From Nostocales cyanobacterium HT-58-2 (lineage in GTDB: Bacteria > Cyanobacteriota > Cyanobacteriia > Cyanobacteriales > Nostocaceae): 64,000 nucleotides of DNA. Each line of letters opens with the position of its first letter. Positions within the stretch are counted from its first letter, which is position 1. Shown here one piece after another: positions 43,849 through 52,988 of this stretch. Below the pieces are notes generated by a model, which saw nothing but the letters and a program-made list of their open reading frames with translations, did not search any database and had not been told where the DNA came from. The position numbers were made by a program, and so were the translations under genes. Location of the stretch: contig CP019636.1 in NCBI GenBank assembly GCA_002163975.1, positions 7,629,501 through 7,693,500 on the forward strand, written 5' to 3'.

Positions 43849-44484
43849 CTACTGGCTATATTCACTACTAAGGTGAGATATTGCCTGTTTAATCCACTCT
43901 TCTACATAAGCGTCTTTGGGTAGTCCAATGTCTTCACTGACCACGTGTAAGGCATGGCTCACCTCATTCGCAGTGTACCCAAGTGCTAAGAGGGTCATTT
44001 GTACTTCTTCCAAAATTCCTGGTGCAGGACCGCCTGTCGCAACAAAAAATCCTGCTGTCTTACGCCACTCTACTAACTTGCTTTTTAGCTCTAGACAGAT
44101 GCGTTCTGCGGTTTTTTTGCCAACACCAGGAGATTGAATGAGTAATTGAAGATTTCCTGCAATAATCGCCTGCACTAGATCTGGTAGTTCCAAAGTGTCT
44201 AACAGGGCGATCGCCAAAGCAGCACCAACACCACTGACACTTAACAAATGGCGAAACACATCTCGTTCCCCAGGTGAACCAAAGCCGTAAAGCAATGGTA
44301 TTTCTTCTCGAATTTGGTAATGGGTAAAAATTTGCACTTCGCATCCAGAGTCTGGCAACTGCTGTGCTAACCGTGCAGGAACTTGCAAATCATACCCCAT
44401 ACCATTCACTTCCAAGGTCAGAGTATAGCGATGACCATTATTGTTTTGGATACCAGCAACGATTCCTTTGAGATAACTAATCAT
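43849..44484 (-). CDS. ruvA: Holliday junction branch migration protein RuvA
   Basis: A 212-residue RuvA. The start MISYLKGIVAGI at 44484 overlaps the stop of spp by one base (TAATG), indicating translational coupling. Domain I (1-65), the helix-hairpin-helix pair (LLSVSGVGAALAIALLD and IQSPGVGKKTAERICLELKS) and a C-terminal domain III (LALGYTANEVSHAL) are all present. It binds Holliday junctions as a tetramer and loads RuvB, which is not in this window. Confidence 0.96.
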   Translation of the reverse strand: MISYLKGIVAGIQNNNGHRYTLTLEVNGMGYDLQVPARLAQQLPDSGCEVQIFTHYQIREEIPLLYGFGSPGERDVFRHLLSVSGVGAALAIALLDTLELPDLVQAIIAGNLQLLIQSPGVGKKTAERICLELKSKLVEWRKTAGFFVATGGPAPGILEEVQMTLLALGYTANEVSHALHVVSEDIGLPKDAYVEEWIKQAISHLSSEYSQ

Positions 44485-45230
44485 TATAAGAAACCAAAAT
44501 GTTTTAAGCCTTCCAGTATTCCACCAGCACAAAAATTTGTTGCCAGGTAACGGGAGTCAGCAGGATGTTCATTATGCCATTGAAGTAACTCTGGACGAGC
44601 ATTGCCGACAATAATTCCTCTTGCGACCCCAACAGCGAATAAAGCAATATCATTACCAGAATCGCCACAAACAACCGTTTGCTCTGCTACAAATTTCCAT
44701 TTTTGGCGGAGAAACTGTACTGCCTGTCCTTTATCGCTGCGACGAGGAACAATGTCAAGATCTATACCGCTACTATAGATTAACTTTACATCTAAACCAG
44801 ATTCTTGTAACTCTAATTCAAGTTGCGGTAGAATCCTTTCTGCTGCCTCCTGTTGAAGTAAAAAACTCACCTTGAAGGGACGCTGTTCGGAGTCGGGTTG
44901 CGGAACTAACTCAGGAAAGTGAGTTGTTTTTGCAACCACAACATCACGGTTCCAACCAGATGAAAGTTTTTCTGACCATTCTGAATCAGGAGTGCCAGTA
45001 CCGTCAAGATAAATCTCTGTTCCTACAGATAGAATTAGGGCATCTGGTTCTAAAAGATTTTTTGCGTTTTTAAGTTCTTGGTAAAGAATGGGCGATCGCC
45101 CTGTCGCATAAACAATCTTGGTGCCATGTTCTTGGCGTGTTTGCTGCAAGCGATCGTTCAATCTAGAGAGTGCGTTGTCATCGCCAACGAGGGTATTGTC
45201 TAAATCAGTTACGAACAGGAATTTAGCCAC
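44484..45230 (-). CDS. spp: sucrose-phosphate phosphatase
   Basis: A 248-residue HAD-superfamily enzyme that makes sucrose from sucrose-6-phosphate. HAD motif I is VTDLDNTLVGDD, motif II region IVYATGRSP, then LILSVGTEIYLDG, and motif IV GDSGNDIALF. The cyanobacterial SPP length is about 245 residues, as here. It is the upstream gene of a two-gene unit with ruvA. Sucrose in filamentous cyanobacteria serves in osmotic stress and carbon supply to heterocysts. Confidence 0.94.
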   Translation of the reverse strand: MAKFLFVTDLDNTLVGDDNALSRLNDRLQQTRQEHGTKIVYATGRSPILYQELKNAKNLLEPDALILSVGTEIYLDGTGTPDSEWSEKLSSGWNRDVVVAKTTHFPELVPQPDSEQRPFKVSFLLQQEAAERILPQLELELQESGLDVKLIYSSGIDLDIVPRRSDKGQAVQFLRQKWKFVAEQTVVCGDSGNDIALFAVGVARGIIVGNARPELLQWHNEHPADSRYLATNFCAGGILEGLKHFGFL

Positions 45231-45456
45231 AGCAACCTCTTCATTTTAGCTTCACCACCAAAAAGTTTATGCTGATTTGGCACCAATGTTATCTATTTCC
45301 ATATGAGTATAGGCTAACTGAACAGTTGTGCTAAAACCGAGATCGGACAAATTGCAACAGTTTCCTATCGCTGAATTTAATATATTCAGAGAATTTTGAA
45401 AACACATCAGCCCTTGAGATCCTAAAAAAATCCATGCAACACCGGAGTCTTTTGGA

Positions 45457-47811
45457 GTGGCGACCATCTTTAAGTTCTTACATGGCAAAGCTTTCAAGCT
45501 CAATCCTCTCCACAGCCTCAGAACCCGGTTAGGGCTTGCGATTGGCACTATTGCCTTTGTGCTGTCAATCTTAGCAAGTCTGATTGTCGGACACACCACT
45601 AGCGAACAGGTCAAAGTCGATGTTGGTCAGTCGCTAGCCCAGATAGCTTACCAAATGGCTGATAAGTTGGACCGGGGGATGTTTGAGCGTTATCGCGATA
45701 TTCAAATTCTCAGCACACTGGATGCTATGCGGAATCCAGACGCTTCTGCTTCACAGCAGCGTGCACTTTTAGACAAATTACAAAGTACTTATACTGATTA
45801 CGCTTGGATAGGTTTGACTAATCACAAAGGTATTGTTCAAGCGAGTACAGGAAAATTATTGGAAGGTAAGGACGTTTCGCAAAGACCATGGTTTATTCAT
45901 GGGCGAAAGGCAAGTTATGTCGGTGATGTACATGAGGCTGTCAAACTTGCGAAATTGCTACCCAATTCGACGAACGAACCACTACGTTTTGTAGATATCG
46001 CAGTTCCTGTGATAGATCTTCAAGGTCATCCCCAGGGTGTTTTGGGTGCTCATTTAAGCTGGATATGGTCTCGGGAGGTTGAAAAGTCACTGTTAGGTTC
46101 ACTCAAAGAACGCAACAAAGAAATTTTTGTTCTCAGTCAGAATGGCAATGTTTTGCTAGCCCCTGCCGAGTTCACTGCTGTCAATTCTCTATTTCTCAAG
46201 AGTGTGAAAGCAGCGCAACGTGGGATAAATAGCTACCTGATTGAGACTTGGTCTGATGGAGAGACTTATTTGACTGGCTATGCTCAAAGTGTGGGTTATC
46301 GGAATTACCCTGGACTGGGATGGTTGATACTCGTACGGCAAAAAACTGATGTCGCATTTGCTCCAGTATGGAATCTACAGCAGCAGATCTTGACTGGCAA
46401 TATGATATTGGGTGGATTGTTTGCTGTTTTGGGTTGGCTTGTGACAGCAGCAATTACCAATCCCATGTTGGCGATCGCCAAAGCCGCCACGCATATCCGT
46501 CAAGGCAATAAACAAGTGAAAATTCCTGTCCTGCAAGGTCAAGATGAAATTGCCAACCTTTCTAAATCTCTCAGCCAACTTGTTTCTACTTTAACCCAGC
46601 AGGAAAAAGACCTCAAAGCCAGTAATACCCAGTTGCAGCTAGAACTCACTTCTAAACTGGTGGCGCAGGAAATGCTTCGACAAAGCGAAGAGAAATTTCG
46701 TCAATTAGCAGAAAATATACAAGAAGTTTTTTGGCTTCAAGACTTCAAAAGCCATGAAATTATCTACATCAGTCCTGCATACGAGCAAATTTGGCAACGC
46801 AGTTGTGAGAGTTGGTATGCCGATCCTAATTCCTGGTTGGAAGCTATTCATCCAGAGGATAGAGAACGCGTCATCACTAATATTGAGCAAAACACTTATA
46901 GCGCCTACCAAAATGAATATAGAATTGTGCAGCCAGATGGTTCTATACGTTGGATTTGGGATAGTAGTTTTCCGGTGTACAACAATCTTGGAGAAGTCTA
47001 TCGCCGAGTTGGAATTGCCCAAGATATCACTGAGCGCAAACTTGCCGAAGAAACACGTTTAGCATTAGAAAAAGAAAGAGAAATTAGTAAACTAAAATCC
47101 GATTTTATCACCATTGCCTCTCATGAATTCCGAACACCACTGACAACTATTTTATTATCTTGTGAGTTGCTGCAAAACTATGGTGACCAATTACCTTATG
47201 ATAAGAAAAAGCGACATTTTGACAAAATTAAATCAAGCATTAAAAATTTAAATCAGATATTAGAAGATGTTTTAATTATCGGAAAAACAGAAGCTGGAAA
47301 ACTTGAGTTTGAGCCAACTCACATAGACTTAATCAGTTTTTGTATAGATTTAGTCGAACAGTTACAGATGAGCGCAGGCGAAAATTACTATATTAACTTT
47401 GTTGAGCAGTGCACCTATGGTTGCCAAAGAGAAGACCTACCTTTAATGGATGAAAAACTTCTCCGGCATATACTGACCAATTTACTATCAAATGCTATTA
47501 AATATTCTCCACAAGGAGGCAATATTCAATTTGAACTTATTTGTGAGCCAAAAAGTGTTATCTTTCGCATTCAAGATGAAGGTATTGGTATTCCAGAAGA
47601 AGACCAAAAAAAGCTATTCACCTCCTTTTTTAGAAGTAGTAACATAGGCAATCTTCCGGGAACTGGGCTAGGATTAACTATTGTCAAAAATGCAGTTGAA
47701 TTGCATGGAGGACAAATTACAGTTGAAAGTCAGGTAGGTGTGGGTACAACATTTACCGTTGTACTACCACTGGTTGACACATTTGCAGTGGAGAAAACCT
47801 TTAATCGGTAG
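45457..47811 (+). CDS. membrane sensor histidine kinase (dCache-HAMP-PAS-HisKA-HATPase)
   Basis: A 784-residue kinase starting with GTG at 45457 (CGGAG upstream). TM1 is about residues 24-46, followed by a dCache-type extracellular domain (FERYRDIQILSTLDAMRNPD, VGDVHEAVKLAKLL), TM2 (MILGGLFAVLGWLVTAAIT), a HAMP domain, a PAS domain with PAC-like end (GIAQDITERK), HisKA with His556 (IASHEFRTPLTTILLS) and HATPase (LSNAIKYSPQGG, GTGLGLTIVK). No receiver or cognate regulator is adjacent. A periplasmic small-molecule signal is likely. Confidence 0.93.
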   Translation: MATIFKFLHGKAFKLNPLHSLRTRLGLAIGTIAFVLSILASLIVGHTTSEQVKVDVGQSLAQIAYQMADKLDRGMFERYRDIQILSTLDAMRNPDASASQQRALLDKLQSTYTDYAWIGLTNHKGIVQASTGKLLEGKDVSQRPWFIHGRKASYVGDVHEAVKLAKLLPNSTNEPLRFVDIAVPVIDLQGHPQGVLGAHLSWIWSREVEKSLLGSLKERNKEIFVLSQNGNVLLAPAEFTAVNSLFLKSVKAAQRGINSYLIETWSDGETYLTGYAQSVGYRNYPGLGWLILVRQKTDVAFAPVWNLQQQILTGNMILGGLFAVLGWLVTAAITNPMLAIAKAATHIRQGNKQVKIPVLQGQDEIANLSKSLSQLVSTLTQQEKDLKASNTQLQLELTSKLVAQEMLRQSEEKFRQLAENIQEVFWLQDFKSHEIIYISPAYEQIWQRSCESWYADPNSWLEAIHPEDRERVITNIEQNTYSAYQNEYRIVQPDGSIRWIWDSSFPVYNNLGEVYRRVGIAQDITERKLAEETRLALEKEREISKLKSDFITIASHEFRTPLTTILLSCELLQNYGDQLPYDKKKRHFDKIKSSIKNLNQILEDVLIIGKTEAGKLEFEPTHIDLISFCIDLVEQLQMSAGENYYINFVEQCTYGCQREDLPLMDEKLLRHILTNLLSNAIKYSPQGGNIQFELICEPKSVIFRIQDEGIGIPEEDQKKLFTSFFRSSNIGNLPGTGLGLTIVKNAVELHGGQITVESQVGVGTTFTVVLPLVDTFAVEKTFNR

Positions 47812-47987
47812 TCGTTATCTCGCGTTGCATATTTGCAGTGGGGAAAGATTCATGCAAGAGTTCTAATAAGTAGGATGTGTTACGGCTATGTAAAGATTGG
47901 AACTTTGAGAAACTGAGAACTTGCCGTAACGCATCGCATTGATTGGTGCCGTACTCTCGTTAATGCACCCTACGGAAAGCTTCTGAT
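47812..47987. repeat. interspersed GGATGTGTTACG-type repeats
   Basis: Contains ATTCATGCAAGAGTTCTAAT followed by AGGATGTGTTACGGC, and GCCGTAACGCATC followed by GCACCCTAC. These are parts of a common cyanobacterial dispersed repeat; related pieces lie at 48295-48318 and 50677-50808. Confidence 0.65.
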
Positions 47988-48218
47988 ACTCAACGATGAG
48001 CTTTTAACACTCAATGACAAGGTTCAAATACTCAGCAACGAGGCTTCAATACTCGATAATGAAATTTTATGACTCAGCGTCGAGATGTCAACACTCGACA
48101 ACGAGGTTCTGAGACTCGCCAACGAGATGTTAACACTCAACGCTGAGTCTCAAACACTCACTGACGAGATATAACCACTCAACACCGAGTTGTAAATTCT
48201 CACCCACGAGGAAATTAC
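47988..48218. repeat. eleven 21-bp tandem units in exact phase
   Basis: Units begin ACTC at 47988, 48009, 48030, 48051, 48072, 48093, 48114, 48135, 48156 and 48177, with TCTC at 48198; spacing is 21 every time with no indel. Consensus is about ACTCaacgacGAGgttncaa. Each unit has CTC-N6-GAG dyad symmetry in most copies. Read in the frame of CTC the array gives heptads such as LNDELLT, LNDKVQI, LDNEVLR and LANEMLT, but TGA or TAA interrupts units 4, 9 and 10. Confidence 0.92.
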
Positions 48219-48294
48219 CGAGATTAGGATAGAGAAAAGTCTCTCACCGCTAAAATAACACCCCTTTTACCTCAATTTGACTAACAAATGTAGG

Positions 48295-48318
48295 ATGGGT
48301 TAGCGAAGCGTAACCCAT
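48295..48318. terminator. hairpin at 3' side of the nuclease gene
   Basis: ATGGGTTA-gcgaagcg-TAACCCAT, a perfect 8-bp stem 14 bp beyond the nuclease stop codon. It belongs to the dispersed repeat family and may stabilise or end the minus-strand transcript; no T-run. Confidence 0.45.
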
Positions 48319-48331
48319 GCTTTCCTTTGTT

Positions 48332-50134
48332 TTACGAACGGCAGTATGCTCGTTCTGCTAATGTGACATCTAGCACAAATGGATTGTCATTCCCCTGGAA
48401 TTTGGCGATCGCATGACTACGCTCAATTTCAGCTGTGTCTGGAGGGTCTTGCTGGTTCCATTTACACAAGGTCTGACGCTGATTCTTAAAGTAATTGGGG
48501 TCTATTGCGTCAGCTTGGTTACGATAAATAGTATGGAAGTAAAACATTGCCCTAGCAATATCCCCTTTCACTTTCTCTCTAGGCTCAAATCTAGAGAATG
48601 CTGATTCGCTAAATTCGTCAATTCCACTAGTAGGAATTGATGTTAACTTAGCATCATTTCGATACCATTTCTCAGTACTTGTGTCGGCTATATCGTCGAA
48701 GGGTTTATTGCCGCGATCGCTATTAATATCTTCTCGGGCGGGAAAGAGATGGTGAAGGTCGCTTCGGGCATTACCCTTGTTAGCTCCTTTACTTTGTGGC
48801 CAAATATGCTCGGTATTGAGTCCTAGTTTGTCAGCTTCCTGACTAGGATCACCATTGCCAGTTAAACGAATTTGGTAACTGGCATAAATGTCTGTCACAG
48901 TACCTGCTTTGTTGTCAATAACACCAAACATTTCGTCTCTTGCCCGGTCATAGTCCAAACTTTTGCTCGGTGTAAACTCCTTCGCTAGTTCCTTAACCAA
49001 AGCTGAGTCGGATAACTCAGGCAATAAAGTTGCTGAATCAGTTGCAGCAGTAGGTTGAATGACGGGACTGCTTGAGGAAGCGGTGGACGCTTCAAGAGGC
49101 AATGTAAACGCCGCAAGAACGGGATCGTGGTCACTCACGGGTCTGCTGAAGCCAACGTTGACGTGCACAATGTCAATCTCAGGCTGAGCAACAGCAGAAA
49201 GATTTTTACTTACCAACAAATGGTCAATTAATTGACGACTTCCTCTAAAATCGAAAGTATAGCGATCGCCAACAGGTAAACGTTCTGTCAGATTCTCAAG
49301 AATGTTTCCCTCTAAAGTCTTCAAAGGTGGGGAATCTGGTAAATCGTTCAGGTCACCTAGTACAATGACGTTGGCATCAGGGCCAACCTGTAATAATTGC
49401 GCTATAAATTGATTAACAATTTGGGCTTGCTTCTCGCGTTTAGGGTTGTCTGACGGACCTCCTTTCTTGGAAACAAAATGATTCGCAACGAGGAACAACT
49501 TTTGGTCGTTAAATAAAAATTCTGCCGCAAGTGGCTTACGACTGTCACTGAAAGCATTATTTGTGGGATCAATACGACCTGGATTCAGGGAGAGATCAGG
49601 ACCATCTGGACCTTGAAGAATCGCCACAGCATCTGATGGACCACCTCTTCTGGGTAATTTAACCAAGCTTATCCGACTAGGTCGAAACAAGAAACCGACA
49701 CGGATATTACCTCCAGGTTCTCCACCATCTTGATCATCGATGGGCGCAATGTCAACAAAGTCGTATGCTGGACCACTAATATTTTCGATAGCAGCAATCA
49801 GTTTTTGGTAGGTCTGGTTTGCTTGAACAACATCATCATTGGTTGGACCGTTGTTATCCTGAACTTCAATTAAACTGATGACGTCAGGCGCTTTCAAATT
49901 ATTGACAATAATTTTAGCAATATTATCAAAGCGTCGGTCTCTGGGATCTAAATTCTCAACATTGAAAGTTGCAATGGTCAGGACATCTTGTGAATTTTTG
50001 AGAGACGTTGTTTCACGTTCCTCAACTTGAGGTGTAGGAGTTGGCAATTGAGCTATTGGACTCGCTTGTAGCGGACTCATCCATGCAAAGAAAATAAGAG
50101 CAATGCTAAGTACTAGCAATTTGATGAATTTCAT
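48332..50134 (-). CDS. secreted double nuclease: EEP-type plus endonuclease I-type domains
   Basis: A 600-residue exported protein. The ATG at 50134 is preceded by GGAGGAGA and starts a signal peptide (MKFIKLLVLSIALIFFAWMS, then PLQASPIA). Residues about 50-355 are an endonuclease/exonuclease/phosphatase domain (IATFNVENLDPRD, ISLIEVQDN, VIVLGDLNDLPDS, PVSDHDPVLAAF). After a Ser/Thr/Pro linker, residues about 385-600 are an EndA/NucM-type nuclease (NTEHIWPQSKGANKG, DLHHLFP, DRGNKPF, KGDIARAMFYF). Both active-site sets look intact. It may scavenge phosphate or nucleotides from extracellular DNA. Confidence 0.9.
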   Translation of the reverse strand: MKFIKLLVLSIALIFFAWMSPLQASPIAQLPTPTPQVEERETTSLKNSQDVLTIATFNVENLDPRDRRFDNIAKIIVNNLKAPDVISLIEVQDNNGPTNDDVVQANQTYQKLIAAIENISGPAYDFVDIAPIDDQDGGEPGGNIRVGFLFRPSRISLVKLPRRGGPSDAVAILQGPDGPDLSLNPGRIDPTNNAFSDSRKPLAAEFLFNDQKLFLVANHFVSKKGGPSDNPKREKQAQIVNQFIAQLLQVGPDANVIVLGDLNDLPDSPPLKTLEGNILENLTERLPVGDRYTFDFRGSRQLIDHLLVSKNLSAVAQPEIDIVHVNVGFSRPVSDHDPVLAAFTLPLEASTASSSSPVIQPTAATDSATLLPELSDSALVKELAKEFTPSKSLDYDRARDEMFGVIDNKAGTVTDIYASYQIRLTGNGDPSQEADKLGLNTEHIWPQSKGANKGNARSDLHHLFPAREDINSDRGNKPFDDIADTSTEKWYRNDAKLTSIPTSGIDEFSESAFSRFEPREKVKGDIARAMFYFHTIYRNQADAIDPNYFKNQRQTLCKWNQQDPPDTAEIERSHAIAKFQGNDNPFVLDVTLAERAYCRS

Positions 50135-50186
50135 TCTCTCCTCCAATGAAGGCATTTTTTAGATTAGTCGTCTTCCTCTTGAATTT

Positions 50187-50420
50187 GTGTTTGGTCAAGA
50201 TATCTTGAGCCAAAGTAAAAGAGAGTTATTGCACCCATCAGAGTCGATAGAATTATATGACGGCTTACAGCAACATATGTTGCCATTAGCCCTTTTGGCA
50301 CTTCACATCAGTCCAAATACGTTACATAAACAATTTGTTCAAGTGCTAAATAATAAGTCAGCACATAGGACAATTGCTTCCAAGTGGCTCAAATTACAAT
50401 GCTATTTGCCTTATCCTTAA
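50187..50420 (+). CDS. orphan 77-codon frame, possible gene remnant
   Basis: GTG-initiated frame with protein-like composition (LHPSESIELYDGLQQHMLPL, ALLALHISPNTLHKQFVQVL) but no clear ribosome-binding site and no family I recognise. It may be the end of a lost gene beside the dispersed element at 50677. Confidence 0.25.
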   Translation: MFGQDILSQSKRELLHPSESIELYDGLQQHMLPLALLALHISPNTLHKQFVQVLNNKSAHRTIASKWLKLQCYLPYP

Positions 50421-50676
50421 AAGTGTATGACGTCTATGCCTACACGACATGCAATTAATATTCCGGAAAAGAGGTTTAACGGCTTTTGCTACTACAATAT
50501 AATTGTGTTCCTTAACACAATTGCTTAAAGAAAAATAGGTTCTATTGACTTTTTTTGTTCAAGTAATTTGGAATCTGGCTTACTCCGAATGTACTCTTGG
50601 CAAGTTGTACAAGCCGTTTTCTCTATACCAGTTAGAGGATTCTTGAAAATATTTAATATTTACTTTATAAAGTAAT

Positions 50677-50808
50677 AGAACTCTTGCACGAATATTTTCT
50701 GTAGGGGAATTAGAGAGTAAAGCACCGCAACAAATCTCAGAAGATGCGTTACGGGCTTCGTCCTAACACATCCTACAAATCTTTTATAGCATTCATGCAA
50801 GAGGTCTA
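50677..50808. mobile_element. 132-bp MITE-like element
   Basis: Ends are AGAACTCTTGCACGAAT and ATTCATGCAAGAGGTCT, a 17-bp terminal inverted repeat with two mismatches. The interior carries GATGCGTTACGGGC and GTCCTAACACATC, a second nested inverted repeat. One end-like sequence also occurs at about 47848. No coding capacity. Confidence 0.65.
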
Positions 50809-50960
50809 ATTTCTAATACTATTGTTCAGCGCATACCTATCTCTGCGTCCGATTTCCTAAACTTCTGTCCCCAGTTTTGGACTCCTGGTACTCCTGGAGA
50901 ACAATTTGGTGATTACCGCGATCGCAGTTTTGTTTTCTTTGGTGGTACTCCCCTCCGCAA

Positions 50961-51161
50961 TTATTCATCCTTCAAAGTTTCAATTAACAAATCTACCTTT
51001 TGCTGTCGCTCCTGCAAAAAACTCTCACACTGACGCAAAGACTCAACTGCTGCTGCAAATTGGTCAAACACCTCTTGTAATTCCAAATCACCCGCCTCAA
51101 TACGAGCAATAATTCTCTCTATTTCAGCGACCTTAGCTTCATAACTCCAACCTTGATTCAT
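50961..51161 (-). CDS. xseB: exodeoxyribonuclease VII small subunit
   Basis: A 66-residue XseB. The helical hairpin WSYEAKVAEIERIIARIEAG, DLELQEVFDQF and the closing heptad-like helix are the standard small-subunit form. It follows xseA by 36 bp. Several XseB chains bind one XseA to form the enzyme that degrades single-stranded DNA to short oligonucleotides. A plus-strand frame over the same bases is incidental. Confidence 0.93.
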   Translation of the reverse strand: MNQGWSYEAKVAEIERIIARIEAGDLELQEVFDQFAAAVESLRQCESFLQERQQKVDLLIETLKDE

Positions 51162-51197
51162 AAAGACTTTCTGCGTCCTCTGCGTCTGTTTGGTCTG

Positions 51198-52433
51198 TTA
51201 CTCTCTCACTTCGGTTACCTTCACCGCAACCTCACCCTGACTTAACTGAACTAACAACTCATCCCCCACATTCAACTCAGCAGCAGAACGAGCAATTGCA
51301 CCATTTTGCTGACGCATCACCGCATAACCACGCTGCAAAACAGCTTTGGGATCAAGAGTTGCCAACTTTTGACGTAACATCTCTACGTGCTGGTTTGCTT
51401 GTTGCAATTGTGCTGTTGTTGCACGTACCAATTTTTGGCGCTTCCAACTGATTTGTTGTATTTCCTGCTCCACTTGTCTGTCTAACCGCAAGCGTCGCAG
51501 GCGGTTTCGCATTTCTTCGAGTCGGTTTTGTGCCGTTTCCAAAGAAAAACGTACGCTTTGGTGCAAAGCAACAATTCGCTGCTGATGCTGAGTATACAAC
51601 TCATCCAGTGCTGGCACAACCAGTTCAGCGGCTGCTGTGGGTGTATGCACCGAAGCATCTGCCACTAAATCTACCAAAGACTCATCCCTTTGATGACCAA
51701 TACCGGTAATCACTGGTATGGAACAACAAGCAACTGCTCGCACCACCCGTTCATCATTAAAGCAAGCTAATTCCTCAACAGCACCGCCGCCTCGTGACAA
51801 AATGAGCACCTCGGCGCGTCCATCCTGTTCCACCCGTTGAATGGCATTGACTATAGACTCTGGTGCTTGCTCACCCTGTACTGTAGCTGGAGCAAAGATA
51901 ACGTATAAACCTGGATACCTCTTCTTAAGTGTCTTTTGAATATCACCCCAAGCCGCAGCAGTGGATGAAGTGACAACGGCGATCGCCTGGGGATGACGCG
52001 GTAGCGATCGCTTTCTTTGTGGATCAAATAACCCTTCCGCCTCCAACCGTTTTCGCAGTTGTTGCTGGCGTAGCGCTTGCAAACCAACACCAGCTGGCAA
52101 GGCTTGCCAAACAGAAAGTTGATACTCTCCGCGTTCTCGGTAGATTTTTAGACTTCCTAAGACTATTAACTGCTCACCCCGAACGGGTATCTGTGCCAGT
52201 TTTGCCAACTGGCTATTCCATACGACACACTTAATTGCCGCATTATCATCTGGATCTTGCAACGTGAAAAATAAACCACTGCGATGCTGGCTAGAGCTAG
52301 AAACTTCTCCAGTCACCCACACCCGTCGCAATTCTTCATCTTGTTCCAGTAAAAAGCGGATGTAGTCAGTTAACCCAGCTACTGAAAGCGCTGTTTCGAG
52401 AATGAGAGAGTCAGGATAGTCAGCAGTCATCAA
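51198..52433 (-). CDS. xseA: exodeoxyribonuclease VII large subunit
   Basis: A 411-residue XseA. An N-terminal OB-fold (VWVTGEVSSSSQHRSGLFFT) is followed by the catalytic domain with IAVVTSSTAAAWGDI, ILSRGGGAVEELACFNDE, VITGIGHQRDESLVD and HTPTAAAELV, then a long coiled coil (about 285-370) and the end motif LQRGYAVMR. All recognisable catalytic residues are present. Forms the xseA-xseB operon. Confidence 0.96.
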   Translation of the reverse strand: MMTADYPDSLILETALSVAGLTDYIRFLLEQDEELRRVWVTGEVSSSSQHRSGLFFTLQDPDDNAAIKCVVWNSQLAKLAQIPVRGEQLIVLGSLKIYRERGEYQLSVWQALPAGVGLQALRQQQLRKRLEAEGLFDPQRKRSLPRHPQAIAVVTSSTAAAWGDIQKTLKKRYPGLYVIFAPATVQGEQAPESIVNAIQRVEQDGRAEVLILSRGGGAVEELACFNDERVVRAVACCSIPVITGIGHQRDESLVDLVADASVHTPTAAAELVVPALDELYTQHQQRIVALHQSVRFSLETAQNRLEEMRNRLRRLRLDRQVEQEIQQISWKRQKLVRATTAQLQQANQHVEMLRQKLATLDPKAVLQRGYAVMRQQNGAIARSAAELNVGDELLVQLSQGEVAVKVTEVRE

Positions 52434-52493
52434 ACCCTAAATAAGTGGGGATTAAAAACCTATGCAAATCCTAGCAAATTATTGTTATCCAAA

Positions 52494-52530
52494 ATTTTGG
52501 GTCTAAAACCCCGTCCTTGTAGGAACGAAA
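52494..52530 (+). mobile_element. solitary IS200/IS605-like left end
   Basis: TTTTGGGTCTAAAACC followed by the small hairpin GTCCT-tgt-AGGAAC matches the left end of the 350-bp elements (TTTGGGTCTAAAACC plus hairpin). It lies immediately 3' of the stop of the next gene. No right end is found nearby. Confidence 0.55.
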
Positions 52531-52532
52531 AA

Positions 52533-52988
52533 CTAGGATGCAGATTGTTCAGCATGAAACAGCTTGTTCAAGCTCTGTTCGAGATCTGCTAATAAAGCGT
52601 CTACATCTTTACCAATTTGTTCATGACAAGCTGGTGGTGCAAGCTCTGGTTGAAAGTAAATTAACTTGACTTGGTCTTTGCCGATTCCTATCATCAGAAC
52701 TTCCACTTCAGGGTTATGATGCTTTACAAGCCCTAAAATTTCCTGTAGTCTGTTTTCGACTCTGTCATTGAGTTTTTCAATAGCTTCTTTTGGACAATAG
52801 ACAAAGTGAGGTGTTGGCTGCAAATCAATACCAATCGCACCCTTGCTGTCACCATTTTCTAACCACAAACCCCAAGACAGTGCTGCTAATTCTTGTCGAT
52901 TTTCTTTAACGAATTTATCTAACTGGTGGCGCCACTGGTTGTCTGGTGATTCAGGTTGGGTAGGAGCAAATATCATAACTAATTTCAA
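52533..52988 (-). CDS. conserved cyanobacterial protein, possibly carboxysome assembly factor CcmS
   Basis: A 151-residue soluble protein. The strongly characteristic core is QWRHQLDKFVKENRQELAAL, SWGLWLENGDSKGAIGIDLQ and PTPHFVYCPKEAIEKLN, with a C-terminal acidic helix. I recall this core from the family named beta-carboxysome assembly chaperone CcmS, but cannot confirm it here; treat the name as tentative. No carboxysome shell gene is adjacent. The frame is complete and ends beside a left-end remnant of a mobile element. Confidence 0.6.
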   Translation of the reverse strand: MKLVMIFAPTQPESPDNQWRHQLDKFVKENRQELAALSWGLWLENGDSKGAIGIDLQPTPHFVYCPKEAIEKLNDRVENRLQEILGLVKHHNPEVEVLMIGIGKDQVKLIYFQPELAPPACHEQIGKDVDALLADLEQSLNKLFHAEQSAS

